Below are positions 1 through 13,900 of a DNA stretch of 64,000 nt, in pieces (within the stretch, counting starts at the first letter, position 1; the number at the start of each line of letters is the position of its first letter). The translations under genes and the position numbers were made by a program. The DNA is from Dromaius novaehollandiae (taxonomy: Eukaryota > Chordata > Aves > Casuariiformes > Dromaiidae), in NCBI RefSeq assembly GCF_036370855.1, contig NC_088102.1, positions 71,991,601 through 72,055,600 of the forward strand, read 5' to 3'. The notes under the pieces are model-generated. The model did not search any database, had not been told where the DNA came from, and saw only the letters and a program-made list of their open reading frames with translations.

Positions 1-488
1 TATTTATGTACCTGGTACACTGATTCATAGCATGTTTTTGGCTGTTCACAGGCATTTGACAAATACGTTCTACACTTAAAATAAACAATTGTTTTGAAAA
101 CATTGCTCCAGGAAATCTGTTACTAGGGCTACAGCTAACAAGCAAGGTGCTATACTAGAGCTATTAGTTGAAATAGGAAAAGTTTGTTCCTATGAGAGCC
201 AGACTGTTCCTAAACAGAATTTCCTGAGATAACATGTTAAGTGGTCTGCATTTTATGCAAGGGAGAACATTGAACAGATCACGTGTTTGACAACATGCAT
301 AGTAGTCTGAAACTTAGGGTCCATCAGTGCAAAACATGGGGTCTGTTACCTTAAAGCTTATACACTGTAGCACACCTCTAATTTAAGGTTTTAAGCCAAG
401 AACTTCAGTAGTTCAACCTACTAGTTTATTATGAGAATGCAAAGTCAGTAGGTGAGAAAATCACCATTAAGTCAGCCTTTGTCTACAG
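1..488 (+). other. TALDO1: TALDO1 intron, 3' part
   Basis: Non-coding sequence before the first visible TALDO1 coding exon. It ends with the acceptor TTTGTCTACAG at 478-488. I see no exon or repeat in it. The upstream exons lie outside the window. Confidence 0.8.
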
Positions 489-2828
489 GGTTCTGGAAGA
501 GGAGTATGGGATTCACTGCAATATGACCTTGCTGTTCTCCTTTGCTCAGGCAGTTGCCTGTGCTGAAGCTGGAGTTACTCTGATTTCCCCATTTGTAGGA
601 CGTATCCTGGATTGGTATGTTGCAAATGGGGATAAGAAAACCTATGAGCCTTCAGAGGATCCAGGTAAATTTGCCTGTGACACACTGCTAAAAACACATT
701 AGCTACTCATCCAAACGACAAATTACTTTTATAAATCCAAACACATGACAGTGTGTGTGTGTTATAAGTAATCTTTGAGCTTCCAGTGAATTACTCTGAA
801 AGTCACTAATTTCTCCTCTTTAGGTGTGAAGAGTGTCACTAAGATCTATAATTACTACAAAAAGTTTGGCTACAAAACTATTGTGATGGGTGCTTCATTT
901 CGAAATACAGGAGAAATAAAAGCGCTTGCAGGCTGCGACTATCTCACTATTTCACCCAAGCTTTTGGCAGAGCTCAGCAAAGAGTATGTCAAGTTAACTC
1001 CCACACTCAGTGTTAAAGATGGTAAGTCCATTTTTATGTAATACAGCCTTGTTCAGTCTCCCTTTAATACCAAGCACTAACAATGTATGCTCCCATCTAA
1101 TTCTGTGCTGCTTGCTTCCATTCTGTTTTAGAATAAAGCTTGAACCCCTCTCTAAAAAGGGTATTACTGTTGCATTACAACTGTAGTGCAGTTGCTTACA
1201 CATAGTCACTTCCTTAGGGTCTTGGTTTCTGTTGATCACACTATCCAGAGTTAAGATTTTGAGTGTGCTTAAGTAATGTGCCCTCCCTGTGGGTCCTCCT
1301 CACCCCCCAGAAGACAGGGAGGACAGAAGAAGGAATTTTATACTTCATATGCTTGGGATGAAACTTTGCTAAGTATTAGCAAAGATGACAAAATTGGTTT
1401 AATCCTTATGTTAACAGTATATTAGTGAATGTTCTGTTAGCCCTAGATGTGTGTGTGTTTAAAAAAAAAAAAAAAAAAAAGTCTCCCCTTCCCCCAAAAT
1501 TGTAGAAGTGAATCATATACAAGACTAAGTGACTTGTTCTAGTGATATTTTGCTGTCATGGTTTTGAATATGTTCCCACTGCACCACTTTTGCTTTTCCT
1601 TAGTCCTACTAGAATTTTACTGCAGAATTTAGAAGATCAGATTTGTGCACAGTCATAGCTATGGGTTGCTACATACAGTGTGCTAAATAGCTGGTAGGCA
1701 TATTATCGGTTGGACTTTTGTTAGGCACTTGCCAAATAATCAAAGACCTAATTGTTGAGTATGTTTGCTTAGATTGTCTCATTGCCTTAGGACTTTTGCA
1801 TAATTCTTGCTAGTGAGCACGAAAGTAGCATGCCATTGAGAAGCAGATACAAAGTACAAATGCAATACAAATGATTATTGTATTGTAAGATAAACTGAAT
1901 ATCTAAATTTCTTAACATACTGAAGTAATCATACAGAGCAGTAACTTTTACATCTTTTACATCTGAAAGCATGCTGATATAGCAAGTCACGTTGAAAGTG
2001 GTGCTTGGAATTTTTCAATTGTTAGAGATGGTCAGAAACTTGACATTTTTAAGAAGTTTGTGAAATTTGAATCAATACCAAGCTGATGATTTTTTTTTTT
2101 CCTCTTTTAATTCTACTTATACAGCTCAGGCATGTGCTCTTGAGAAGATCCACCTGGATGAGAAAGCATTCCGCTGGCACCATAATGAAGATCAAATGGC
2201 TGTGGAAAAGCTGTCAGATGGGATCAGAAAATTTGCTGCTGATGCAGTTAAACTGGAGAGAATGTTAAAGGTAGATGCTATATTGTGCTGCATCTTTCTG
2301 TCTCTCAGGTTTCCCCAAATAAGCAGCAGTGGGTTAGCTGAAGTAAGACTAGGAACCTGCGAGCAAGTCTGATAAAGTTTTATACAAGTGGTATAACAAG
2401 CAGCAAACTGACCACCTAGATGGAATGAACTTGGTGTCTGCATTTGAAGTAAGCTTTGCTTTACTGCATGTCAAAAAGGAATTCATTCCAGGTGTATGCA
2501 GACACACCTGTCAGAAGCTCAAGGCAGTACTTAAAATGGAAGCTAATCCAAATAACACTTGTCTCTAAGTGAAAAGCCCCTTAAGTCTAATTCTAAACAT
2601 GTTGGTTTGTTAGCAGTGATACAAGACAAAGTTAATACTCTTCAGATAGTGAGTTGGAAATAAATCATACTTCTACTCATTGCAGAAGGCATTAGTTCTT
2701 GTTGACAACTTTTATTGACTAAAGCCTGCATTATTAAAGCACAGTGCACTTCCCAAACTTTTGCTAAACTACAGTTTGTTCACTTGTTTTTCTAGGAGCG
2801 AATGTTCAGTGCTGAAAATGGAAAATAG
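489..2828 (+). CDS. TALDO1: Transaldolase, last four coding exons (5' partial)
   Basis: Transaldolase transfers a three-carbon dihydroxyacetone unit between sugar phosphates in the non-oxidative pentose phosphate pathway, in the cytosol. Four coding exons join in phase: 489-664, 824-1021, 2125-2270 and 2796-2828 (TAG stop at 2826). Each is flanked by AG/GT. They give about 183 residues, a little over half of the roughly 337-residue animal enzyme. Recognisable stretches are [20 protein letters not shown] and [11 protein letters not shown] in the first exon, [20 protein letters not shown] in the second, and the C-terminal [17 protein letters not shown] end. The Schiff-base lysine lies in the upstream part, outside the window. 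Small differences from the forms I remember (WHHNED rather than [15 protein letters not shown] rather than AQASDLEKI) look like ordinary divergence. There is no frameshift or early stop, so the gene looks intact. Identification is very secure. Confidence 0.97.
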
Positions 2829-3135
2829 GAAAATCATCGTTTTCCTGGCTGGTCAAGGTTGAATGAGTGGATCATTTGAAGTTAAATGGATGTACAAATG
2901 TCTTACCTGTAAAAGTCTTATGCTATATATGGATAGATTTTCTGTATTATGCTTTTTTAATCAATTTGCAAAGGGACAAATAGAAATTCAATTTTTGTGG
3001 CACTCTTGTCAATACATTCAAATTAACACATACTTTCCTTGTAATGTGATCATTTCACTGTTGCAGGGGATTCAGTTGATTGGAATATTGATACTGTGTC
3101 AGCCCAATAAAAGTTATAATGCTGCAGTTTGTAAG
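2829..3135 (+). other. TALDO1: TALDO1 3'UTR
   Basis: AT-rich sequence following the TAG stop, with a canonical AATAAA at 3106-3111. Cleavage would be expected about 10-30 bases later, so the 3'UTR is about 0.3 kb. The exact end is inferred. Confidence 0.7.
3106..3111 (+). terminator. TALDO1: TALDO1 polyadenylation signal AATAAA
   Basis: Exact AATAAA hexamer 278 bases after the TALDO1 stop codon, on the coding strand. It is the first AATAAA after the stop. Confidence 0.75.
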
Positions 3136-6100
3136 TATAAAAAAATTTTTTTAAAATCTGCTTTCCTAACAAGTTAAGGCAGTTTCTTTTCATAACCTTA
3201 GCATGACTAAAAGGAAGAAAAATTTTAGCCTCAAAGAGAATCTGATTAGTTATTAGGCTTTTTCTGATGATCACTGCCTAAAGCTGGTTAGAAAAGTAGC
3301 TAACTTCTTAGGTAGTGACACTTAATCATTGTAATACCAGAGAGTTGGACACAGAGGTGGCCCTGCATGTATGTGAAAGAAGAAGTAAATGAGACTGAAT
3401 GTAAGAGGCTAGTCCATGATTTCTTAAGATCTCTAAACATGAATTCTCTGCTGTCTTGCCTGTTCAGCACTGTGCAATGAACCCACACTCCTGCTTCATC
3501 AAAGGAGGGAGTTTTACCAAGTTAGTCTTTTTCTTTATTTACCTTGGGGTGTCCTTTCTAACAGTTCAGATTTGGAGCAATCCTGGATGATCCAAGTACC
3601 AAGTTAGGGGAAAAAAACACAGGTTCAAAAAGCCCCCTATGGTAGAAAACCCACAAGTATTCTTAAGTCTTGCTCTGGAAGCCACCATAGTAATGCAGTT
3701 TTTCCCTCCCATTGAAGTGCTGTTTGCAGCAAGGCACTTCTGATGCCATTTATGGGTCTCATCTGAAGAACTTGCTGTTAAGAGCATCAGCTTCATTACA
3801 GTAGTGAATCAACAGCTAATCAGGCTTGTCCTATCCCTTCTTCCTTGAAGGAAGACAGTTGGGAAATGATACAGTGAACTGCTTCCAGTGCAGCTTTACA
3901 TCTGTACAGTAAGACAGCCATGTTCCAGACTTTTCTGGTCATCTTTTCTCTGCAACCAAGGTGACAGAAGCAGCAAGTTACTGAATGATAGACCTGGACT
4001 CTGACCACACCTGGTGAATGCTATCAGAAGTAGCACTTCAGTGTTTTTGACAGAAGCAAGCAGCATAATTACAACAAGCACATTTTAGCAATTCTGTCAA
4101 GTATCAGTTTCACTTACCACATGTCTAACAGCCCAGAATCAATTAAGCTTGAAATAGCAGTACTGTTTCAACACAGACATAGGCTGCAGCTACCCTTAAT
4201 GTCAGTGAAGGTTAGGTGCATTTCAAGTTAGGTGCATTTCAAAATTAGAGAAATCTAAGTCTCTAGGGCAGTTAATAGATTAAACAATTGTCAGTTATTT
4301 GAGTTGATAGAATGAGCATGTGAATATGATTCAGGATAGTAAGTTACAGCTTTGTATATTGTCTTGGAACAAGTTACTACATTGCTTTAAGGCACAGTCA
4401 CAAAACTGCTGCCAACCATACCATATCAAAGTTCCTTTTTTAAACTCTGTATTACCCCCTTTCTCTTTGTCCTTAAGCTTCCCCTTTTTGTAAAGGAATA
4501 AGCTGTGGGGCAGTCATCTTCTGAGGAATGACCTAATCCTAATGCAGCACTTACCAATTAGCAGTATTTCTATTAAGTAGGGATGCATCCAATTACCTTT
4601 CATACTGTATTTGGTTAACACTAATTAAATCCATCTCTCACTGGTTTATATAGGTCCAGTGCCATCAAGAGTAGACAAGAGGTTCCTGTTTATACGTAGA
4701 CACAGTTACCTGTTTCCTGATAAAGTTGTCTGAATTTAGCCTCCTTTACAGAAAGGCAGCTCTAAGGCTATGTATTTACACTCTCGCACGCACACTCCAG
4801 CTTGATTAATACAAAAAAAACCCAAGGAAACAAATCAGTAACATTAGAGAGCCCTCAAAATTAGTTACCTTCTACTGCAGTTAGATGAAAATCTCTGGTG
4901 GTATATGCCCTCTTATGAGTAAAATCAAGGAGTAAAACACTACAAGACTGCTGGAATACTGTATCATCATCTCCCACAGGCCTGACAGTAGCTGTCTTAA
5001 AAATTCATGTACTATTGCACTTTCTAGTACTTCCCTACAGGTGAGTGACATGGACAAGAAAGCAATTTCAAAACAAAGTTCAAATTTCAAAGCACGTTCG
5101 AAGCAATCATCAGTGCGGCTCAAGCAGAAACAGTGTTAGAAATTCCTCAGGAGCAGCTCTGGAAAGCTGTTTCCATTTTCTGAAGTGGAAGGGATTTATT
5201 TCTCCTCTAGAGAAGTAGCCCTCAAATGGCACAAGCAGTACTGTTAAAAAGATTGCTGTAAAGAAGTGGGAGCTATCACTTCAGCCAAAGTGACAGATGT
5301 CCATGAAGAGCTGGTACAGAATCTTATCAGAAGTGTGCCTACATAGCGCTGTATCTTCCTAGCCTTGCCCTGGAGCTATCCCAGACTGGGTTGGGAATAT
5401 TGCCTCATGAAGCTGCTTCACAGGATGGGGCCAGATCCCTCTGCTTTACAGCAATAGACAACTGCAAGAAACAGTTCACTGCAGAATACAAGCTCTTAAG
5501 GGAGGGGTGGGGTGGGGGGAGAGGGAAGTCACCTCCCACTAAAAGGTCAAGCTAGCATTAAAAGCTCTATCCAGCCCACACCTCCCTACAATGTGTCACA
5601 ACCATCTGACCTACCAGTAGAAGTCATGAACTTCAAGAGCCAGCACAATGGTTTAGGCCCCCATGATAATTAAAAACTAACAGAGTATTTTGTATTGTGC
5701 TGAAGAGGAAGTTGAACCGAAAATACAGCAGAGATACCACTGCACAAGCTAGTAAGGCTCTCTGCTTCAGCTCTAACTTTCTCAGTCTTCTTCCTAATTT
5801 CAGCTCCAGAGCATGAGATGAGGAGAGAGGTTCTAGCTTCACAGCAGATCACAATTCCCAAAATAGGCAAGCTTGGTTCCAGCTGTTAACTCCTATAAGA
5901 AGTATTAAGTCAACTTCCTCAGGCAAGAGAATGAGGCTTATGTCCAGTGAAGAGTTAAACTTCCACAGGTGACTTAAATAAAGCTGCAAGATACCACAGT
6001 GGAGACTGACAGCTTCAGACACAACAGAGCAGTGACCCCCAGCAAGCCAGAATAACTGAAGATGACTTCTGAAAGGTAATGCAAGCCAGAAGCAGTCACT

Positions 6101-7600
6101 TAAACATGTTCTCTAATAACTGCTGTTACAATAATCCTTCTTAATTGACAGAACCGATTACAGGGTAGGACAGGGTTCCTCAGCCACACAAAGCCTTTCC
6201 CCCCCCACAGCCAGCCTAGCTAATCTAGTATATAGCATTGTTCACAATTTGCAACATGCTAGAAGATGGCTCTCCGTTAACTACTGATAGATGAAAAGCT
6301 CAAATATTTCCATGTTCTGAAGATGATCTGGGTCTGCAGAGGTGGCAAAATATGATGACACTGCTGTATAGAGATCTGTGCAGTTGTCACTTGTCTCTCC
6401 ATGAAAGAACAGGGAACATTCCTCACATTCTCCAACAGGTGATAAACCTCTCTTAAAGGCTATTACTTCACCTAGATAGCTGGATGATATTCAGCCTGCC
6501 ATGGCTTGTCTTACATCAAGGCAAGCACCTCCTAATGCCAGATCTATTCGCAAAGGAATTAGGAGGTATTTTAGGCAATGATCACATTCTTACAGGTAGA
6601 AGGGTTCAGACATGATTATACTGCAGAGTGCTGCATGAAGCAGAGCTTCCCAAGTATCACTGATCCTGGCTGGTCAACCCTGGTACTAGCTTGATTCCAG
6701 AAGCAACACAGTAGAAGTACCTGTCTGAACTTTCCTTTTTAAGCCCACTGGTGTCAACAGTTAATCTTTTCACATATTCCTTTGGCTCAGTCATTCCCCT
6801 GGGCCATACCTGGTGAGCACTGTCAGGGCTCCACTGAAATCAGTGGAGTGGCATCAGTTTAAACTCCCTAAAAATCCAGTCAGGTCTTTACCATACTATG
6901 CATAGCTCTTGACAAATAGAAGCATTCATTGTCACTGAAAAATTGGTGGGGAAGCCAGAAGTTTATGAAGATGCTCTCCTTTCAAACAGAATTAGGAATT
7001 AGACACTGAACAGAGGAATTCAAAGTTCTCCTCTGACTCACAGTCTACAGATGGACTATTACTGCTGTCCCTTCAGACTGCCTGAAAAGTTTTGGGTTTT
7101 TTCCCCCATTACCAGCATATTTGCTTTTGCACAGCAACAGCATCACAGCCCAGGTCAGCAAGGGACTGATACTCACCAGATGCCAGTCTCTTACACAGAT
7201 AAGCATGACCTACATGTCTGGGTGCAGTGTCACATTGCTAGGCTTGGAGCTGCCTCTGGCAAGCTACTTTTTTCCTTATTAAAAAAAAAAAAAAAAGTCC
7301 AAACTCATGTAACCTTCTCCCCAGTTCTACCATGTGCCCTATAGAGTTTTTAAGTGTTTAGCTTTGACGATGCTGCCTGTCTCGTAGCCCTCTCTTGCAT
7401 CATGAAGATGCCTGGAAGTGACCGCTAAATGAACCACATTCATCACCCATGAATCTTTAGCCTGCCTTTTGATAATGACCATAGACAGGTCTATGACTCT
7501 TCTGCTGGCCTGCAATGCAAAGTACAGCTGTCTGGATTATCTCTCATTTACAATTTAACATCATCACAATCCTGGCGAGCTGCCAGCATCCTTTCCCCAC
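3136..7600. other. Intergenic region TALDO1 to ZP-domain gene
   Basis: About 4.5 kb with no exon I can support on either strand. Open frames here are under 85 codons and match nothing I know. A short direct duplication (GTTAGGTGCATTTCAA twice) occurs around 4210-4242. A partial copy of the symmetric CACTGAAATCAGTGGAGTG type fossil repeat is near 6833-6850. The rest looks unique. Confidence 0.5.
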
Positions 7601-7623
7601 TTCCTGCAGTTGTGCAAGTTGCT

Positions 7624-7677
7624 CCAATCGGAGCCCAAAGACCTCCACATAAAGGCCGACTCCAAGCTCTTAAATAG
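7624..7677 (+). promoter_or_regulatory. Candidate core promoter of the ZP-domain gene (CCAAT and TATA-like)
   Basis: A CCAAT pentamer at 7624-7628 is followed 42 bases later by a TATA-like TTAAATAG at 7670-7677. This would place a start site near 7700, giving a 5'UTR of about 150 bases before the ATG at 7847. The spacing is typical, but both motifs are short and can arise by chance. No transcript evidence is available here. Confidence 0.3.
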
Positions 7678-7846
7678 CCTGGAGGGGAAGAAGCAGCAGT
7701 TCTGGTCCATGGATTGGAGCCATCAACATAAGATCACCTGCCAGACCCTTCCATCCTGTCCTGCACTTCACTCTGCAATCAAGTCATTTACATCTGAAAG
7801 CTGCGTCCCTGATCTCTGTGGCTATCAAACAGCGCAGTGCAAGGAA

Positions 7847-7978
7847 ATGCCTGGAAGATGCCTGGTGTTTCCTCTGTGGATAATCCTGCTGCCCTTGGGA
7901 AGTGCATTTTCTATGCACCTCTCATATCTGGGATCCTCTTTTAGCCTGGAGTCCTCCTCTCGTGAGAACACAACCCAG
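7847..7978 (+). other. ZP-domain gene coding exon 1: start codon and signal peptide
   Basis: The ATG at 7847 opens a signal peptide: R4, then a hydrophobic run to L17, with GSA before a likely cleavage after residue 20 or 22. The mature start (MHLSYLGSSFSLESSS) aligns by eye with the HFFGGxMxFxPKG start I remember for fish members of this family. The exon ends in phase 0 at CAG|GTGGGT (7978/7979). The frame is open upstream, but this ATG is the one that places a signal peptide at the N terminus. The sequon NTT is at residues 41-43. Confidence 0.75.
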
Positions 7979-10900
7979 GTGGGTCCCTTCTCATTTAACT
8001 TATTTTGCATCTTTCCCTCTTAGTATGAGGCAGAAATCCAAGAGAGATTCCTTAGACTTCTCTATGTGACCTATTGCTTAACCAAAGTCCCTCTGAAGGT
8101 TGTTGGTACATGCTGATAGACTTTGAAATGCAAATGCTGTTGTATGTATATAGCATATTTTATCTCATGAATCACATCCTAGATTTTGGTTTATGATTCC
8201 CAGGACAAAAAAACCTGTCAGTGACTGGGATGAATTACGATGGGATCAGAATGCAGTGAAGTCTTAGAAGAGGGTACCCACCAACTTACCATCTCCCTCC
8301 CCCCACCCCTTTCCAAGGCATGTGTAACATGGGAGAACTGTACACCTGTTAATGGTGTAGATCTAAGTGATAAATGTGCTGGACTGATCTTTTCTAGGCA
8401 AGGTGTCAGACACAAATTGCAGGCAAAGGTCCGTCAGAGAGAAACTGCTACCCCTTCTCTTCCCCAAAGCTTCTTTGCTCTGCAGCTTCCTCAGTTAGAA
8501 AGATTTTTTTTCTAAAGACACAAACACAGACACACTCCTCCCTCTCAGCCTTGAAATACTGACAGATCCAAATGAGCTACTTGGGGAATGAGGAGCCCAG
8601 TAAAGCTTTCTGCCCTGGAATTGTGTCCAGAGCCCTGCTGGGCTGCTAACATCACCCCACAGCTCTGTAAGCAACCAGCATTGCATCATGGCAGGGCAGG
8701 AACTCAGGCTGCAGAATCTGGGGCAGCTGCTGGGCAGCCAGGAGCTCCAAGCCAGGGAATGCAGTGGGGACCCCTATCCTAACCACCCCACCCCCACCTC
8801 CCCTTTCCTCATTTTCATATCCCAGCAGTCAAGCCCCTCCAGAACATGGATCCTAGAGTCTGCACTTTCTCTGACAACACCTTGGCCATCTCCCAGAATT
8901 CAGTCTCATAAGGAGAGCCTAGCAACTCAGCGGTGTGCATCAGGCCCTCATCTTTGCAGACTATCTCACCCAGCTATAGCTGCCTCACTTCAGCCTCAGC
9001 CAGTTTCTGTTATGACCACGAATTCAGCTTCTTAGGAGTCTATCTTCAACCCATTTGTTACTGTATTGAATCAGAATTGCCCATCTGCTCTGTTTCTGCC
9101 CTGTATTGCATCTTCACCCTAACCTATTACCAGGAAATAGCTCCCTTACTCCAACTAAAAGCCTCTCCTTGGGATTGCAGCACAGGGCAGTGTGCCTGTG
9201 CCCACATGGGGGTGGTGTGTGTACCCACACAACTCCAGCAGTCTCCAACAAGGCTAAACTGATGCATCATCCAGCTGGGGACGTTTGAACACTAGCCTGA
9301 TATTCCCAACTGATTCAAGGGTGTTTGTTTCTTGTTGCTCCATTCGGGATGAGGCAAAGCTGTCATCCTAACAGTGAGAAAACAGCTCACAAGCCACAAA
9401 CGTACTGAATAATCAAACACTAGCATTACCAGTCACAAGCTAGAAACCAGAGCTGGACAAAGCACATTCAGCAGATCTATGCCTGTTTCAGTCTCTAAAG
9501 ATTTGGGCCCATTTTAAGTTGCTCTGAAACTTTCTGTGCTGCAACACATTGATATGCCAAGGCCTATTTGCTCTGGAAGAGCAGAAACCAAGACCATCAG
9601 GGTCACAGGCAATGAGACTCACTAAGTGGGGATCTGGTCCAGCATAAGATGAACAGCTCCACTGATCCCAGTAGATCCCTGCCAGTTTGCACAGTGGTGG
9701 TTTACAAACCCTGATGCTCAGGCTCAGTGGCCTAATAGATCTGAAACACTCCAGACTCCTGCCAAATACAGCTGTATTTCCCCAGGGCTGGAGTTTCAGC
9801 AGGAAATGTGCATAAATGTAACAAGCACAGGAGGCTCACATTTGTCTTCAAGCTTTCACAGTAGGTTCCAGCTGTTCTCCAGCTGTTCAGGTTTGCACAC
9901 TGCTGAAAGTAGCCAGCTCAGAGCAGAGAAAGTTCTTATATGGGGAACAATCTGGGAAAACCAGAAGAAAGCTTTCCAGTGACTCATTGTAGGACCCTAC
10001 AAATTACTCACCAATATTGGTTAGGTTTCTGAAAGGCAAAAATCTCCTTATGCATGCAGTTTACACCTCACATCTTAGAGCAGTTCTGTGAAAAGCAGCA
10101 AGGTAGAATTAAGAGCAGCCCAGCACCTTGAAGGCTCTGTGCTGTTTTCTCAATACTGCCTCAACATAAGTGAGCTGTTTGCACTGCAGTCAGGGAAAGC
10201 CATTCTGTGTTTACAATCCACCTGCTAGGCAAAACTCAGCTGCACTGCCCATAGCAGATTTCTTCCACTTCCCCAGCTAGGCATGGATACCCAGAAGCAG
10301 AAAGCCCTAGGTCCAAAGCAAAGCCATGAAGAACTGCTAGATTCTCTCCTGCTGTTGGGGAACATCACATTAATTCTTCATATGCCACTGTCAGGTGCTT
10401 TTATATTACCGAGGGATTGCTTCTCCCTGTTCCAGTACCGAAGATGGTATTTGCAAGGCTGTAAACTGCACTTCCAGGCTCCCAGCAGCAGAATTGGAAA
10501 ACAACTCCACAGCTCCATGCCAGTGGGAAGGAGAGGCCAATCTTTCCCCTACCTCCTCCAAAACCTTCCACCTGAGGTAAGGGAAGCTCTGTAGCTTTCA
10601 GCACTATTGCCCAAGATTTTATTTGAAGCAAGAAAGAAGCTGGGTTTTTTGCCTTTGTTGCTTCCGAGGTAGCCCTGAAGCAGCTTACAAACAGCTTACA
10701 AACAGGAACCTTTAAGAGCAGGAAACAGTATCTCATCACTGCTTTCCTCTGTGGCCTCAGGCCAGTCTGCCCGCTGCTGCACATCCCCGTGGAGGTGGAT
10801 GAGGGAGTGTTGGATTATCTACTCTGCTACTTGGGAGATTCGGATTCAATTCCTGGTTCTGCTGTAGCTTTCCAGGTGACTTGACACAAGGAGTTGCCCA

Positions 10901-13900
10901 GCTCTGTGCTGCAGTTCTTTGTCTATAAAATGGCAGCAGTACTAACTTTCCAAAGCTCTCACAGACTTGGGTTGAAGGATTGACAGCTTAAATAGACAAG
11001 ACCAGACACATGCATGCAGTGCATGGGATCACTGATTAAAAACCCTGTCATACAGCACTCAGTCAGACACGAGAACAGACAGCATCCTGAAACTTTATGT
11101 GATCCCAGACACTCAGACCAAGACTCTCAGCAAACAGCTCAACAGGGGCCTTAGCAATTGTTAAGATGTCACACTTACTACACCTTTTTCCACTAGTTCA
11201 AGTTTCCAGCTCAAGTCCTTTTTAGAGCCTGATTAAAATAAAAAAACACAAAAACAAAACAAAAACAAACAAGAAAAAACCACCATACACATTGCAGATC
11301 AGACAGAAAAAACATTCTCCTTGCTATTCTATGTAAAAAGAAAGGCAAATTTTTACAGCTAATCTTGAAGATTTCTTCCTGTACATCTATGTAGCACAAA
11401 CAAATATAGTTTATAGGGTGCCTGGATCTATCCTGTCCCTGACATGTTCTAAAGTGAAAGCCAGGATTTATGCCAAAACGCATACAAGTCAAATCAAAAC
11501 AGGAAGATCTCCAATGGCAGGATGCATCCTTGATAGGAGGGACGAAGAAGAGCAGAGCCTCTGCCACACAACCTCAGAGCAAACACAGACATCACCAGAG
11601 CACAGATTTTGCACATGAGACTCACCTGCAGCCTACCCACTAGGAGACAAGCAAACTGGTCTAAGTTGGGTAAATAAGCTTCACTCACTGAGATAAGAGC
11701 TACGACATTCAAGCAAAGCCCCTTGTTACTTCTGTACATGCACTGGAAGCACAGTTTCCTTTCTAACGGGAAATGGAGGGGTCTTCAGGTGGCTCTGGGT
11801 CTACCAGGCCCTTGCCTGGGATCACACAGAGACACTTGATCATTCTATGCCCCAGTTGTCCACAACCAAAACCGCGACACTCCCTGAATTGAGCTTGCAC
11901 TTGCTCATACCATCTCTTCCAAACATATAAGGGACCAAGGTATCAGGTACTCTCAGAGCACAGCAAATTCCTGTGGCCTCACAAGAGGCAGAACGTGCTG
12001 TTCCTCCACTAACCCCACAGGCACCTTCTGAGGTTTCAACTGTTGCTCACTTCCACAGGTCTTGCAATAACAGAGTAACAGCAATCCAATAAATATCAGT
12101 ATCACACTACTTTCCTACAGGGATATTTGCATTTAATTCTGCAGAGAACAGCAATGACAGGGTATGTGTTAGGTGTCACAGGTCCTCCAGCAGACTTGTT
12201 CTCATCCCTGTATCTGTCCAAAGGTGCATACATTATCATTGCTTCAGTGGCTATTTCTTGAACCAGTTTATATTTCAGCTGCTTTTTGTGGCTGCTCCGC
12301 TTCACGTGTTGATGTTTCCCATCACATAGGTTTGAAGTATGGTTTAAGTCACTGTCATTAACATCTGCTTCAGGGGAAGCCAGAGCAGAGTGTTTTTATG
12401 GAAAAGTGAGGATTAAAGTCAACTATGGCCTGCTTTTCCTGGGCAACACTATGACGCAGGAGTAAAAGGAAAGCTGAACTCCCCTGCAATCACCCAAAAC
12501 AGACCTGAGGAAAAAGGCTGCCTCTAGCTCATGCAAATGGGCCTGTTTTCACTGAATACAAGGTGTTTCTAACATACAGAAGCCTTAGGCCTAATCCAAG
12601 CTCCTGGAGAACGGTGATCAGTCTCAGGAAATGCAGGCTGGAGAAGAGCTCACCTCCAAGTCCAGGTACTCAGGCCAGGCAGTAGCCCAGCAGGTATTCA
12701 AGGCATAGTTGTGAAACCACTGAGAGGGTACTGGAGCAGTAACACATCCTTTTGTAAACTTTTCAGTATAGACAAGGAGCTCCAGAGCTGCCAGCTCTCA
12801 TTAGCACAATCATTATTTAAAACAATCAGATAAGATGACAGCATCATCCACAGACTCTTCCAAATAATTGATTCCAGAAGGTGCCTCAGCAAGGCATACA
12901 GAATGTCCCTTCCCTAAACAGATATTTCCTCTCACAGTCCTGAAATCAAATTGACTGTTAATTAATAGCACACAGCCCCTGGCACTTCCTGGCAGCTGGA
13001 AGAGAGGATGGCTTGAGAAACTACTATGAACTCTCACAAATCCACTGCACATCAGCTATACAAGGAACTGTATTAAGGGCTGTGATAAGCTGGAGACAGG
13101 ATGCTGCACAGCACTGACTTCAGACCACCCACTACATGGAGAGAGAAATAAATTTAAAAACCTGATTATCACCTTTCCATTTGTCAAAAGCACCCATTTC
13201 CTTCTTCTTTAACAAACAAACCACAGCCACACAATGAAGCAACAAGCTTTGAGATCTCTCACCAATACATATAGAGCTTTTTAGCACAAGTGCAAGCTAT
13301 TTGTTTACTCCCTGCTGCCCTTCTGTAGCAGGGAGGGTGATTTCTGCTGAACCACCAAATTGTTGCCCCACCACCAAAGCAGGGCATGCAGAAGCAAGAA
13401 AACAGATCAGCACTGGAGAAATCCATATGAGGTCAAATAGCTGGAAGTTGGAGCTTGACAAATTCAAACTGCAAATAAGGTCTTAACAGTGGCAGTTACA
13501 GAGAACAGTAATAATTGCTCCCCCTTCCCCCACCTGAAAGTTTTACTCAGGACAACAGTTTATATTTATTTTTATCCTTTGTAACTCAGGTTAGGTCATA
13601 GGACCCTCATTAACATGCATCCAGCAGTATCAAGAGCAGACATCTCCAGTTCAGTGACAGGTAAGATTTTGATTGCCACCACAAAAAATAAGGCAGGGGG
13701 GACCCCAAGGAAATAGATTTTATGCTTTTCCTCTAGTCCAGTGGGCCTTGTACATGACTCAAGAGCCTGGAGTTAAAACACATGACTGTTCTGCAGAAAC
13801 TGGATGAATCTCTCAGACTAGTTCAGCCAACCACGGGTCCCTTCGGGTATCCTCTCTTGTGTTTCCTCAGGCTCTCCAGCTGCTGCTGGTCCCAGGAGGT

